Assembly (NCBI GenBank): GCA_013398955.1
Contig: VWPU01002084.1
Span: 26,417-90,416 of the forward strand
DNA from: Callaeas wilsoni
Lineage: Eukaryota; Chordata; Aves; Passeriformes; Callaeidae
DNA length: 64,000 bases
Direction of reading: 5' to 3'
Shown one piece after another: positions 11,979 to 24,074 of the stretch (its first letter is position 1; each line of letters starts with the position of its first letter). The notes under the pieces are model-generated. The model ran no database searches, was not told the DNA's origin, and worked only from the letters and a program-made list of their open reading frames with translations. Made by a program: the position numbers and the translations under genes.

Positions 11979-14970
11979 AAACCAGGCAAAACTTCACTGC
12001 TGGAAGCACTTTATGTTTGGTTTATTGGCTACTTTCTAACACCAGTGGTAAGAAGCCAAATGCAACTCACACAAAGCACCCTGAAAAGCCCTTGCTTGCC
12101 CTCACCAAACTGCTTCACTTTAACTTTTTTTTTTTAACATGATTCACTGTAATGGGTATTTATGCCTGAAGCTTTTGTACTGCAATTATGAAAACAAAGA
12201 TTTTTTTTAGGCTGCTTTTGTTCCCAATATCACAGTTTGCAAGTGTCCAATCTGATAATTTATGACACTTGTGTTCCTGTGGGGTTGGGGTGGGTTTTTG
12301 ATGTTTTGTTATGCCTTTAACAATAAAACAATTGCTTAAAAAGCTAAATACGTGCTGTGGCCCACATTTCTTGAGGTGGCATTAACGTACCTTTGGACAA
12401 CTGTCTTCCAGCCCTATTCATCTATGCAGTGAAATGACCTTACAGACCTTCACCTGGATGCAACCAAAATTTGTAAAGATCACAAAGTTTAAAAAGTTGG
12501 AGCAGAACTGGCAGATTTTGCCTGAGCCCCTAAATTTTTAACAACATGTTTTGAAGCTTAGAACTCAACAGACCAAGCCAGGGAGCCTTGGAGTACCTGC
12601 TGCATTCCTAATCCATATTAACCCCTCATTTTCCATGAACACTAACACTACAAAAGAATTCCTTAGAGGGAAAGACACTTTTAAATTTAACCAAACCAAG
12701 ATGTCAGATGATGTATTTTTTCTGCCATGACCCCACACACTACAAGTTCCCATGGCTGCAGGTAGGCAAGGTTTGGCAAGCAAAACACACAGACAGAAAT
12801 GAACATAAACAAAGGCAATTACCTCCTCTTTGCCTACGTGAGGACCGAAAATTGTGCACAGCTTCATTTTGTAATAAGTAAGGGCTCATTTTTTTCTGCA
12901 CTGCCACATCAGAAATAAAGTGGTGGCACAGAAGAGCTGCAAGATCAAGACACAGTTCAGGTGCCCCTGGATCCACAGCTGAAAATGCCCCCTTTTTTTC
13001 CTCTCTTTGAAGACAACCCAGGGATTTAAGATAAAGATCCCTTCAGTTCCTGTACCAAGGCATACTCACTGTGCACTTGAATTGCAAGATTATCATCTGC
13101 TGAAGACATCAATTACATTTTAATATTGGTTTCCAATCTTGCATGGTCTCTTAATTTAAGAGAGTTTATAATTTGAAGAACTGAGAGTATATTTATAACT
13201 TATTCTGTCTTTTTACTTATTTTTAATCCAGATTTCTCCACCATCAGCTACTGTAGTGGAATTATCTAGCTTTACTCAGGCTCATTCATCCACTCAACAA
13301 AGTTGCATTAGCGAAGAAAGATTAAAATATAAGAAGATTAAAAATGACAACTTAAATAAAAAAAGACAGGAGTCTCTGGAATCTTACCAAGGATGCATTA
13401 AATTGAAATAGAGCCACGACTGAGTAAACTTGACCTTCCTGATGGTATCAACAGAAATGTGAACACAGATTTGCTCTGGGTGTCTGCTGTACCCTGACAA
13501 GGTGGTTTTGTGCAGGTTCAGTGCATGATCCAACAGTTCCTGGTGTTCAAGAGCAGCCCCACAGCATCCCAAGAGAGCCAGTGCTGCTTTGGCTGCATTA
13601 CTTCTCACGAGAGCACCAGCTAAAGCCAACCTGGCAGTCTTGTCTATGCCCACACTGCTGACTAGCTCTGACTACTTCTCCCTGACTAGTTCTCTGACCA
13701 GCGCTCTCTGAAGTCTCTTTGCCATTGCACACTGCCATGGACTTGCCACAGGCTTCCCAGACCTTTCTGCTTTGGGGAGGGGTTTCTGGGTTGTTTTTTT
13801 TCCCCTTTAATGAACAGCAGCCCTCCCCAGTGATGCTGACCAGGATGTGAGTTCATACTCTGGAGGGCAGCATGAGAGCACAGTCCCTGCTCCGCGGTGT
13901 GAGCAGGATGGAGCTCCCTGCTCCCAGCACACCCCGAACCTGCCCTCCTGGGCACCCAGCTCAGCCTCCTCTCCAAGGGCACCCCACAAAGCTGCACACA
14001 CACAGGGACGCTCAGGGGACCAGAACACTGGAGCAAACCCAGCAAGCAAACCAAACCCACAACAAAACACACCCCAGAAAAGTGACTGATTTATCCTTTA
14101 CTCTTCTGTGCAAGCTCACAGGGAAAATGTAATCGAGAACAGCCTGAAGTGTCAGCAATGCACTCACAATTCCACATTTCTACCACCATTTGACTCTCCC
14201 ATGCCACCACACTCTGATCTTCATGCAAGCACTTGCAGATCAGATGGAGACAGATGGTTAAAGCAACACAAAGAGGTAAAGTCACAGGTGTTATTCAGCA
14301 TTCTGAGGGAGGCAAACAAACACACTTATTTGCTGACTGATATTTCAGTGGTGTTCCCTGGCTGACAGAAGTGCTGCTTGGATATCATTTCAAACAGGAA
14401 TCAAACATAAAACTGAGCATAAAGATTCACTTTTCTTTCCCTCATGTCCAAATATTCTCATTAACATTTTGCTGTATAAATAAAGAACTTCCTTATCCTG
14501 ACCAAATTTTGACTTAAATGACCTGTTAGAAATGCTGCCTTCACAAAGAACTGAGAATGCACCAAAAAGGGAGTGTTTCTGAAATTTCTGGTGGATACTT
14601 GCTTTTCAATCCGCCAGCTTCTTTTTAATTCTGAAGTTATTTAAAGTTCACAAGTTCACAGAATGACAAAGCACAGTTACTGAGGTTGGTGACAGACTTG
14701 TTAATAAGCCATGAAAGCACAAAATTAATTGACCAATTCATCCCAGACAGCAATTTTACTTGCTTGTAAGCGAGATGCTTTACACTTTCCCAAAACCTAA
14801 AGGAAGCATAGCTTTGCTGGAGCTCTCAATGGCCAAGAATTTTGGAGTCAGTTTTTCATAGAGAGTTCACACTCAAACTGCCACCATCCTTTACAGTGAA
14901 ATAAAAAAGTTTCTAAATAATTTTTTTGTATTATCTATGGTCTTATTTGCCCCAACACTTACTATAAATT

Positions 14971-15052
14971 TTGGCTTGGGGGTTTTTTGGGTGGTTTGAA
15001 GGTTTTGGTTTGGGTTTTTGTTGGTTTGGGGTTTGTTTTTTTTTTTTTTAAT
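14971..15052. repeat. GT-rich simple tract (GGTTT/GGGTTT) ending in poly-T
   Basis: The plus strand carries many GGTTT, GGGTTTT and TTGGGG blocks ending in a run of about 12-13 T. It lies in intron 5, about 160 bases downstream of exon 5. On the transcribed SMURF2 RNA it reads as poly-A followed by AAACC-type repeats. Similar tracts recur elsewhere in the window. Confidence 0.85.
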
Positions 15053-15207
15053 TCTCTACTTACATACTTCTAGCCTGAGGTCCAAATGGCTCTGGCAGTA
15101 GACAGGAGAATTCAATATAGAAAAGTGATATCTAGGAAGGGTATTTCTATAGCTACTATAGAAACTAAAGGTAAAAAGAGAACTAAAAGATAAAAACCTT
15201 TACTCAC

Positions 15208-15273
15208 CTACTATCTGTCCTCTGACAGTATCGTTGTCATTTGGCCCAAGCTTGCACAGATCCAACCTCTGAT
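15208..15273 (-). CDS. SMURF2: SMURF2 coding exon 5 (end of C2 domain)
   Basis: A 66-nt exon with acceptor TTTTGTAG and donor GTGAGT. It completes Tyr112 and encodes QRLDLCKLGPNDNDTVRGQI followed by VV, the last C2 strand and the beginning of the linker to the WW region. The outgoing phase is G|TC for Val134, which is completed by exon 6. It is too short to appear as a separate long open frame and was found by homology. A GT-rich simple-sequence tract lies about 160 bases downstream of its donor in intron 5. Confidence 0.97.
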
Positions 15274-15458
15274 CTACAAAATGAGGGCACAAAGTGTAAA
15301 TCACACAACGAAACAAAACACCATCACAAACTACCAAACCACCTGGAATGTACAAGCTTTATAAAACTCAGCAAAAACCCAATTAACTGTCATTCTTCAA
15401 AAGTCTGTGCATGCAAGCTTGGGCTGAAACAGAAGAAACTCGTCCTTAGCTTACTTAC

Positions 15459-15592
15459 AACCAGTGTCTTTAAGGCGGTTGATTGCGTTTGAAAGAAGTC
15501 TCACGCAACCCAGAAAACCAGCTCCCTGCTTTTTATGAATTTTCTTGTGATTCCACACACTGATTGTTATCGAATCCGACTTCCCAATATAT
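15459..15592 (-). CDS. SMURF2: SMURF2 coding exon 4 (C2 domain)
   Basis: The acceptor TTTTTCAG precedes A|TATATTGGG, and the donor is T followed by GTAAGTAA. The exon encodes YIGKSDSITISVWNHKK, continues through a KQGAGFLGCVRLL segment and ends INRLKDTG with the first base of Tyr112. This is the C-terminal half of the C2 domain. Ile replaces the Val I recall in human at the SDS-I/V-TIS position, a conservative change. Only 185 bp of intron separates it from exon 5. The open frame continues past the acceptor on the upstream side, but that part lacks homology and is intron. Confidence 0.98.
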
Positions 15593-15869
15593 CTGAAAAA
15601 CGTGGAAAAAACAGTACTGTCAATGGCACTTACTGAACACTTTGACGATGCTTCAGAAATCACCTTGAGGGGGGAAAAGATCATCAACCACTACACTGAA
15701 AATTTAACACACACTGTAATGGCAAGAGAGAGCAAGTCACCTGCAGGTAAGATGCACACTGTATTTCAATGGAAGCATGTCTCATGGAGGAGCTCGCTTG
15801 AATACAAACTGCTCTAAAAGCCTGACTCTGGGAGGAGGCATTCACGTGAACCAACCGAAATCCGTTCAG

Positions 15870-16370
15870 ACAGCAACACGAGCACGCTGCGGGCTGGCCC
15901 TCGACCACAGCTCTCCAAGCAGCCACAAACATGCTCAGCTCCATGCCCCAGCTCAGCCTGTCCCAAGGGAGGGCGATGCTCCGGCATCCCAGCAGTGTCT
16001 GGGATCCAAGGGGCAGGGACAGCGGCCCCAGAGCCGGGGCAGGAGCCGTGAGCTCTTCAGGGGCTGCTCCTCCAAGCACCAGGGACCCCTGCGAGTGCTT
16101 CCCAGCACAATGCCGGGCCAAGCCACCCCAGAGCTGCAGCTCCCCAGGGCCCGGCAGGCTGATTCACCCTCAGCAATGCGCGTTTGGGACATCCAGGACG
16201 CGTTACAGCCACGATGAGCAGCCCGCAGGGGCTTTAGCCGGGGCCGCCGCGCTCCCCCTGCCCTGCTCACGCCGGGACCCGGGACCCTCTCCCCGCGCAT
16301 TCCCGCAGGAGCGCCTGGCAAAACCCCGCTCTGCGCTCCCTGCCTTGGGGAAACCTGCACGCTGCAGCCT
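15870..16370. promoter_or_regulatory. Intronic CpG-rich island in SMURF2 intron 3
   Basis: This segment of intron 3 is strongly GC-rich, about 280 bp upstream of exon 4 at its near end. Between 16196 and 16345 I count roughly 17 CpGs, including GACGCGTTAC and GCCGCCGCGC, whereas the flanking intron is AT-rich and CpG-poor. Long open frames occur on both strands as a result (for example 15931-16545 plus), and none resembles a known protein. It could be an alternative promoter, an enhancer-like element, a non-coding RNA start or the remnant of an inserted GC-rich sequence. Sequence alone does not decide. Confidence 0.5.
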
Positions 16371-16949
16371 GGTTTACTTTTGCTTTTTTTTGTTTGAAGC
16401 TTTGTTCTTCAGAGGCAATTACTTTGTGAGCTCGTTTTTGTTTTCAAAACTTTCAGAGGACAATTTCAAAATACTCAAGATAAATCAGCGATTGCCAATA
16501 CTGAGTTATTACGGCTGTTTCAAGTTGAGGGAAATGAATTTGTAACTATGGCTTGGATCCCAAGAACTGCTTGTAGTTCTCTCTTCCCAGACCACAAATT
16601 CTGGCCTTAGTTTAGTTCCAAGTGCTTCTTTTTTGTTTGTTTTTGAATTAACACTGATCAACCAATGTCTAAATACATCGCCCCATTGACTGCGGCTTTA
16701 CTGACTTTTAAATATCTTAATATTGTCATACAGATAGAAATGATACTGTCAAGGTTGGCAAACCAAATAATTGAACTAACTGGCATGGCTTAAAATTACA
16801 GCTGTGATCAGGTTAACACTTCTCCCATTTTTCCTTTTCCAAAAAGCAGAACTTTTACAACTTCTTTTTCCCACCTGCAGACAGCAATTGACCCAAGAAG
16901 TAGAAGACAGAAAAGCCTGATGGTTTAAAGTAACCACTGCACATTTATA

Positions 16950-16987
16950 CAAAACCAAAACCAAACAAACCCAAACAAAACACAAAC
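16950..16987. repeat. AAACC-type simple tract
   Basis: ACAAAACCAAAACCAAACAA and following AAACCCAAAC blocks form a short AC-rich tract in intron 3. It resembles the complement of the GT-rich tract in intron 5. Confidence 0.75.
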
Positions 16988-19900
16988 TTCACATAAAAGA
17001 GCCGTGAAGTTTTTTGAATCGTAAACTGATTGTATAACATAGGTCAGATTTTTGGCCTTACAACCTTGACAATGCCAATTTTGCATAAAGAAACGAGATG
17101 AAGATGGGTAATCACGTGCACAGTTGCAGTCTACAATGTTTTATGTACTTAAAACAAATTCTTATGAGAACAACTTAGGTGCACTTAAAAATAAAGAGTT
17201 ATCATGACCTGTCTTGAATTTTCCAGTTTTCCTTGTTGCTTTAAAAAAGTCAAAGGTATATGGTTAAACACAATTTCATAACAGTTTGAATCATATGTAG
17301 AACAGCTGAATACACAACACAGTTTCCAAGAATTCCTGTAATGTTTCAGGGTGAGGCTCTCGGGGTTGGGATGAACAGTCACCATCCACACCAAGCAGGT
17401 GAGGACTCCACACTCCACTATAACCTAACTCTTGATTTTTGCACCCAAAAACCTGGGCTGGTTCACACCTTTAGAGGAAATAAGCAAGACAAGCTGCATT
17501 TTTTCAAATAAAAATGTCTATTTTTTAAATAAAGGAAGAGAATAAATAGTTAAGTAATGTCTAGTTGGCTTTACAGCAAAATGTTTCATCTATATTTCTG
17601 CATCATTTCAGGCATCAAAACCCATGGTTGTATTTAGAGAGTGACAGTAGGACAAGCTGACATTTCCAATTCATTTGGTGGGTAAGTTACATTTGTTTTA
17701 TATCATCTGGCAATAAAGTTCCAACATAAAAGCCTGAGCTAGGAATTTTATTTTTTATTAAAAAAGAATGTTCCAAAAAATAAAGTGCAACAAACCAAAC
17801 CAGAAACAAAAAACCACAACCCCCCCATTTTGTTGGATGACTCTCTCTTCCTCCTTGTAATTAAAGTTCTTGGAGCTTTTATTTCTTTTTTTCCTCTATC
17901 CCATCAGCAATATCTATTCCACAGCTTCAGTAGTTCAACAGATATAATGGGAATAGCATTAATGAAGTGGAAACATAGAAATTCATTGGCATAGACATTT
18001 TGTTAAGTTTCATATTTTCTGAACCTTTAAAATTAGGGCTCTGGTTAAGAACTGCATGTTCAGAAATTTTAATTTCCCTACTCTTAGCACTTACACTTCT
18101 AAGAAAAAAAATCAAATTCATGCCTTACTAGAAACCTCTAAATTATTTTAATAAAGATTAAAAACACGGGGACAATTGTTGATTTGTCTGCCACTTAGGA
18201 AGGTTTGGTATCAAGTGACTTTTCATCCCCATGGCATTACAGACACTTTCCCTGAAGAGTTCACCTTGCCGGAGAAATGTGGAATGAAGAAAGTGGAAAA
18301 AAATATTCCTGAAAAAACACACCTCTTCCTGATCACAAGCCAGACATACTCCCTCCAGAAAGAGAGAAAAATGCAGCATCACGAGGTATGAACTCAGGTT
18401 TGGAAGCCAGGAATTCCCTATTTCTAATCCATGCTGTCACACAGACTGTTTTTACGACCTGGACGAATTACTCGGTTTGTTTCTCCATTTTCCCATTTCT
18501 GACTTTTTTTCTAATATAATCTCAGTGTTCTGCTTTGAGCTACCAGCTGCTTTCAGACTGGGGAGAAGAGGGTGTGAAGAGCCAAAGTGAAAAATAGCAC
18601 CCCAATTTTTTTTCTCTCCCATCTTCATTCACTTCCTTCCTGGCACTGCTCATCTCTGGCAGCAGCTGAAGGGTGTTGGAGCCTCTGGGATGGTCACCAG
18701 GAGCTGCAGCAGGAACGGAGCAGGAACGGAGCAGGGACACGTGGTACCCACTGGCTGCTGCAAAGGCCATCAGCTTCATCCAACTGGCCTCAAACACCAC
18801 GTGGAGAAGGAAAAGCAGTTGCACAGAGCTGTGTGATGGCTCTTCAGGAGCTAATCTAGGATGGGAGAGTCTAAAGCAGCGCTAGGCACAGCTGCTGCCT
18901 TCTCTCCCCAGAAAAATCCAGGATCATTAGCAGTAACAAAATAGAGTCAGAGGACTGGGGGAGAAGAGTGATTCTGCCAGGGCAGCACAACAGCCTGAGG
19001 ATGTGAAGGCAGCAAAGAGCACTAGAACCTGCAGTGAGGAGATTTTGGGAACAGGAGGAGTTATTTGTGGGAGTTGGGTGAGGTTCCATTGGAGAGAGAT
19101 CACAAAGGAGAAGAGCCCATGCCGGAGCCTGGGGGTGAGGACTTGAAGGGCACAGAGAAAAGGTGGGACCAGAAGCAGGTTTTGGTGGAGATCATGGCAC
19201 AAACACCTTCCAGAGGGAAAGAGGTGATGTTCCTTGCCGTGCCTTAAGGGCAGAGGCTGCTGGGGAGGCTGGAGCAGACTGGGCAGGGCAATGCAGGAGA
19301 GGTCTGGATACCACAGGAGGGAAGGAAGGGGAAGGAAGAGAAAAAGGGTATTTAAGTTCCTGAACTGCTGGGTTAGGTAGTTCAGCTCTGAATGCAAGAA
19401 AGTCTGTAAATGTGTCAAGTCTGGTTATTCAAAAGCTCTGAGGAAAGGCCTGAACAATAGGGCAAACACAAACAAGACTGAAAATAAGGAAGGGGAATAC
19501 ATCCAGGGCAAGCATGGTATTTTACTGACATTAAACTACATCCAGACAGCAACTATTTGGCAATTTCTTTCTGGAAAGTGTCCCAGATTCCCCCTCTCTA
19601 CACACACACACCCATCTAGGCTGAAGAATCCAAGCAGCTAATTCAACCACTTCCTTTTCACACTAAGATCTGAAGTAAGAACTACATAAGGCAAAAGCCA
19701 ACCCCTTTTTGCTCTTTATAACACTGCAGAAGTCCTTTAAAAAAATTCTTATACAACAGAATATCTACTTATGCTGAATCAGGTTAGCAAGCCACAAAAT
19801 TCTCTCGGAATTAGCAACTTCATTCAGATATTACTGCATAAATATATTACAACAGCTCCATCTGACTGTGCCATTTGCATCTGCCATCATATGATACATG

Positions 19901-22375
19901 AAAAAATTATCTTAATATCTGGTGCAGATGAAAAGCTGAGACCTGGCACTGGGTATATTATATAGTAAAAAATACCTTAAAATACTAGCCAGGCAGTGAG
20001 TTGTTGTACCAAAGAGATTTAGCTGTTTTAAATAGGAAGTGAAGATAATATGACTGATGTTTATAAACGGAAATACATTTCCATAGAGTAAGGAATAACA
20101 GGTGAGACTATAAAAGGGGTTAAATTATTATGAAGAAAATTTGGAGAGGGAAAGGATTATTTTCAAATAACAAGGACTGACACAACACTAAATTTTACTT
20201 TGGATTAGAAATAGTGGATATACTTCTGTCAACAGGGAATTCAACAGCCAGAATCAAACAAAGTAGATTTCCCTAGAGGACAAGATTTTATATTGAAAAT
20301 AATACACTAATTCAACAAAATCTATCTTTTAAGGGAACTTCTTCTCCAAACACGAAAGAAACAAACCACCACCCACAATAAATACTTCACACAGGTCTAA
20401 ATTCCTTTGGACAATCCAGCAAGAGATGCTTTAAATCTGCTTGAGCAAAACATTCTGCCAGAACCCCCCTTTCTCTCTCTGCTTTTTATAATACGTTGTG
20501 GATTGCAATCACAGTCTTGGAAAGACAATACAGTATCCAGATACAACCATGGCTTGTTCTGTAAAACAACCTAAAAATACCTTCTCTTCATCCTTCCTTA
20601 AAAGTTATAACCAGAAAGGATTTTTTTTCTACAGATTTTACCGTTTTTTTCCATTACTCTTGTTACATATCAACATCCTCCCTCATTTCCCATGTCCTCC
20701 GCTCCTTTTCTCCAGAAGGGAATCAAATCATCAGCCCATGGAGCACTGAGCATCCTTTTACAGCCACTCCAGACAACTCCACTGTCCCACAGCACTTCCA
20801 ACTGGCCAGTACTGGGGCAGTCACAGGGAACCAGCAACTTCCTCACAGAATTTTGACATCTTCCACACCGAATTTCACAGTGGAGTAAGTGCCAAACGAT
20901 GCCCACCTTCCTCCTGCAGGAGAGTCCCTTCCCCAGCTGCACAAAGGTTACAGAAGGATTTGCACTCAGCCATGCTGGCAGCACTTTCCACCCTCTATCC
21001 CTGTAAAGCTGAGCGTTAATGCTCATTAACAGACCCAGCTCACCAAAAAAACAATAAAAGTCTGTGCTCAGTTTCAGGGATTTCTCCTCAGCTCTACTCT
21101 GATCCTCGGAGAGGACACGGAAAAGCAAAGGTCTGAGACCTCCGTTCTGAGACCTACATTTTCATAGGTTTAGTAACATTAAAAAATCAAATTAACTCAG
21201 ATTTATTTCAATAGAAAAGAGAGCCATTTGCTATATGTGAACTTAAAACTTGTTTTGTATCCATTTCTGTAATGAATATGAATTAGACCCTCACATGCAG
21301 AATCTAAGCTTGGACTGGGTTTGGATAATAAAACTATAATATTATTATTTCACTAAACTGCCACGATATGTTGTTAAGCAGTGAAGAAAATGTTCTGTGT
21401 CCTGCACTAACACATTATGAACAATGACTTCACAGATTTAGTTTTGGATATTCGAATAAGGAGCAGATCAAGACATGACTTTAAACCAGGCCTTCCACAT
21501 TCTGCTGTGAGACCCATCAAGCTGCTTTTCTTCACTGGGAAAAAGAGGGACAGGAAATTGTCTGTGTACCAATACCAGATTTGCTGCAGGTTTGGTGATG
21601 GCCAAAGTTAACATAAATGTGCTCAAACAGTTTCTAGTAATAAAGGACAGGGAATGGAGCCACGGAGAAAAAGTCAGAGATCAAAATAGGAGAATACAAT
21701 GATACAAAACAGTTCATTTCTCTTCCTCATCTTTCATCCCAAGAAAAAAGATAAAGAATAAAAGACAAGGAAAATAAAGCATGCACAAACACAGAGACCT
21801 ACATAAAAATCAAAGCTTTAATAACTTATATAGTACAGAAATATTCTATGCTTTAGAAGGAGAGGAAAACCATGACATATACGTGCCATACTGATTCTAT
21901 TGCTCAAAAGCACCAAAAGGTGCTCAAATGATGACAACAATAATTCAGAGTGAGAACAACATTTGGGACAGAAAATGACAGAAAGGAGAGAAAATTGAAC
22001 AAAAGGCACACAGAGAAAAAGATATCATAGCACCAAACAGACAAAAATATCATCGAGAGAAGAGCAGTTTGAGGAAAATACTGTCAATTACTTGCTTCAT
22101 TTTACAGAAGTGTTAACATGGAAATACCACAATAAAACAATGCTGTAGTCCATGTCAGCATGCTGCAGACATCAGCACTAGAAAAACAACAGCAGTGTTT
22201 CAATTTTGAGGTAAATGAGAAAGTGGAATTTTGCTACATGTACTTTTCACTCGAACTAATAAAGTCTGGGATACTTTCCAAGCCGTACATAGGACAGGAT
22301 AATGAACATCTGACATTGTCTGTGTACTTTAGAGGATTTCACTTCAAACCTTTGGTTATCACTGTTACCACCTAC

Positions 22376-22484
22376 AGGTCATAATGCTGATTCCATTTTG
22401 GATCAAGTGTATTCTTCACAGTATCTGTAGAATGGCATTGGCCAGATCCGTCCACCACAACCTTAGCAAAGGGATCAGGAAGTC
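22376..22484 (-). CDS. SMURF2: SMURF2 coding exon 3 (C2 domain core)
   Basis: The exon follows the acceptor CTCTTAG and ends at GACCT before the donor GTAGGT. It encodes residues 31-67, beginning RLPDPFAKVVVDGSG and ending DPKWNQHYDL. The LPDPFAKV and DPKWNQ signatures are typical C2-domain segments (beta-strands 2 to 4 and the loops between them). The incoming phase is C|GA for Arg31 and the outgoing phase is CT|A for Leu67, agreeing with exons 2 and 4. No frame disruption or unusual substitution is apparent. Confidence 0.97.
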
Positions 22485-24035
22485 CTAAGAGGAGGAAAAG
22501 AAAAAAATAAAGCTATCAGGATCAGGATGTTTTGAAGTTCTTTATCATTGCTGAATTATTTAATCTTTCATTTGAAGATTTATTTGCCTTTTATTCATAA
22601 ATGAGAGCCCAACTTAATGAATGGGAATAACATGACATATTAAGCACAGGAAATGGGTAAATTAGCAATTTATTTCACTGATATGGACTAAGAAAAAATT
22701 GTGTAAGTCAAGCATATTGGGAAAACAAAAACCTAAACACCTTAATCTTCCTAATTCAGGTTTGAGTAAATTCTCAGTATACGAAGAAGCCAAAGGCAGA
22801 GAAAACAGATTTATGTTCTGTATATGTTTAAGATAAATCACAATTATGATTTTGGCTGACACTGGTGTAACAGAGAATTGCCTGTAACAGGTTATTCTTG
22901 CTTTTAGGATCCACTTGGTGTCCTGCTGGCTTTGTGCTCTGTTTGCTGCCAGCTCAGTACCTCAGAAACACTGAATCTGAACACCAAAAATCGGTGTAAA
23001 GACGGTGCTGAACTCCAGAGCCAGGGGCGGAAAAGCAGCAGGAGCAGAGCAGCCCAGGACCAGCACCTCCTGCTGAACAGACACCCAGGGATGGTCCCAC
23101 TGCTGATGCTCCAGGTGCTGCCCTTTTCCCCCACACTAATTCATTCCCCCTCTCATCGAGTGCTGTGAGTCAGCTGGAGGAACTAAGGTGGGGAAACATT
23201 AACCACATTTGGTGAGCTGCAATTCCATCCCAGTTCCACTTCCTCGGGTGACTCAGCCAGAGCTGGTCAGGCAGAGGGGAGTTTGGGATAAGTGTCACAG
23301 CAAGCATGTGGGGACAAAGGAGTGGGACCTCGGGACATCTGTGCTTCAGCACCACACACTGCAGATCTCGAGGGATTTTTTTCAGGCATGATCAAACCGT
23401 TAAACACCCAAGAACTTGCAATCAATACAGAAATTCAGATATGTTTTAGAAGTATCTCAAATCACAGTATAATTCTGGATCATCGCCTCTTCAATGTCTT
23501 TCCGAAGCTCAGGTCTGCTTTTCCAGATTCCTCCTGCTCCCAGGTGGGAGGTGGCAGGCAGGTGATCTGTGCATGCAGGACACAGACAGTAGCATTCCTT
23601 TCTGCCTCCTTCATCTACTTCTTAGCACTTCTTTCAAAACATTATTAATATTAATTAAAATATAATTTCAGAGTACATCAGTATTATGAGGTGATTATTA
23701 ATAATTAAGGAGTACATCTGTTTGCTTGACAAAAAGTTCTTATATAAAAAACAATTTAATAAACATATGGCACTAAATTTGAAAAACATGTAATTTGCCT
23801 GATCCGTTTCCCACTCCCATAAAAACAGAGTGTGTCAGTGTTTTAATTATTATGATGATTCTGTGATGAGTGTCACCTAAGACAAAAATAGAAGCCCTGA
23901 AATAAAACATCAGTCTTCAGCCCCCTTACTGCAAAGATCTTAATGTAATGATCATATGCAAACATTGGACTATAAAACTTGCATAATATTCATTCCATCT
24001 ATAAATAAATGTATAAAACTTTAACAGCTACTTAC
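22485..24035 (-). other. SMURF2: SMURF2 intron 2
   Basis: A 1551-bp intron between the 39-nt exon 2 and exon 3. The middle (about 22.92-23.36 kb) is GC-richer but not CpG-dense. No feature is recognised. Confidence 0.9.
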
Positions 24036-24074
24036 GGAAAAAGTCCTTTTTCACCAAGTTTTTTGCACACAGTA
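24036..24074 (-). CDS. SMURF2: SMURF2 coding exon 2 (39 nt, C2 domain)
   Basis: This 39-nt exon was found by searching the minus strand for the continuation of the C2 domain and is too short for a simple ORF scan. The acceptor is TTTTGCAG and the donor is C followed by GTAAGT. It encodes the end of V18, then LCAKNLVKKDFF and the first base of R31. The lysine-rich loop is part of the C2 domain, which binds phospholipid membranes and in SMURF2 also folds back on the HECT domain to hold the ligase inactive (established for mammalian SMURF2). It is isolated between the 27-kb intron 1 and the 1.55-kb intron 2. Its phase matches both neighbours exactly. Confidence 0.96.

Larger units (their letters stand above)
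11520..15207 (-). other. SMURF2: SMURF2 intron 5
   Basis: A 3688-bp intron holding a CA microsatellite (11948-11978), a GC-richer patch at about 13.85-14.05 kb with few CpGs, and the GT-rich tract at 14971-15052. No other feature is recognised. Confidence 0.9.
15593..22375 (-). other. SMURF2: SMURF2 intron 3
   Basis: A 6783-bp intron. It contains the CpG-rich patch (15.87-16.37 kb), an AAACC-type tract (16950-16987), a short GGAACGGAGCA duplication near 18714-18737, and a purine-rich stretch at about 18.87-19.36 kb. The minus strand of that stretch gives a 163-codon open frame without recognisable similarity. The remainder is AT-rich with no recognised elements. Confidence 0.88.

Noticed and set aside
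15593..15687. Upstream part of the open frame containing exon 4 (starting MMIFSPLK)
   Set aside because: It precedes a clear TTTTTCAG acceptor and has no similarity to SMURF2, so it is intron read-through and not an alternative start.
15931..16545. 204-codon plus-strand ORF in intron 3
   Set aside because: It is produced by the CpG-rich patch, several overlapping frames are equally open, and none resembles a protein family.
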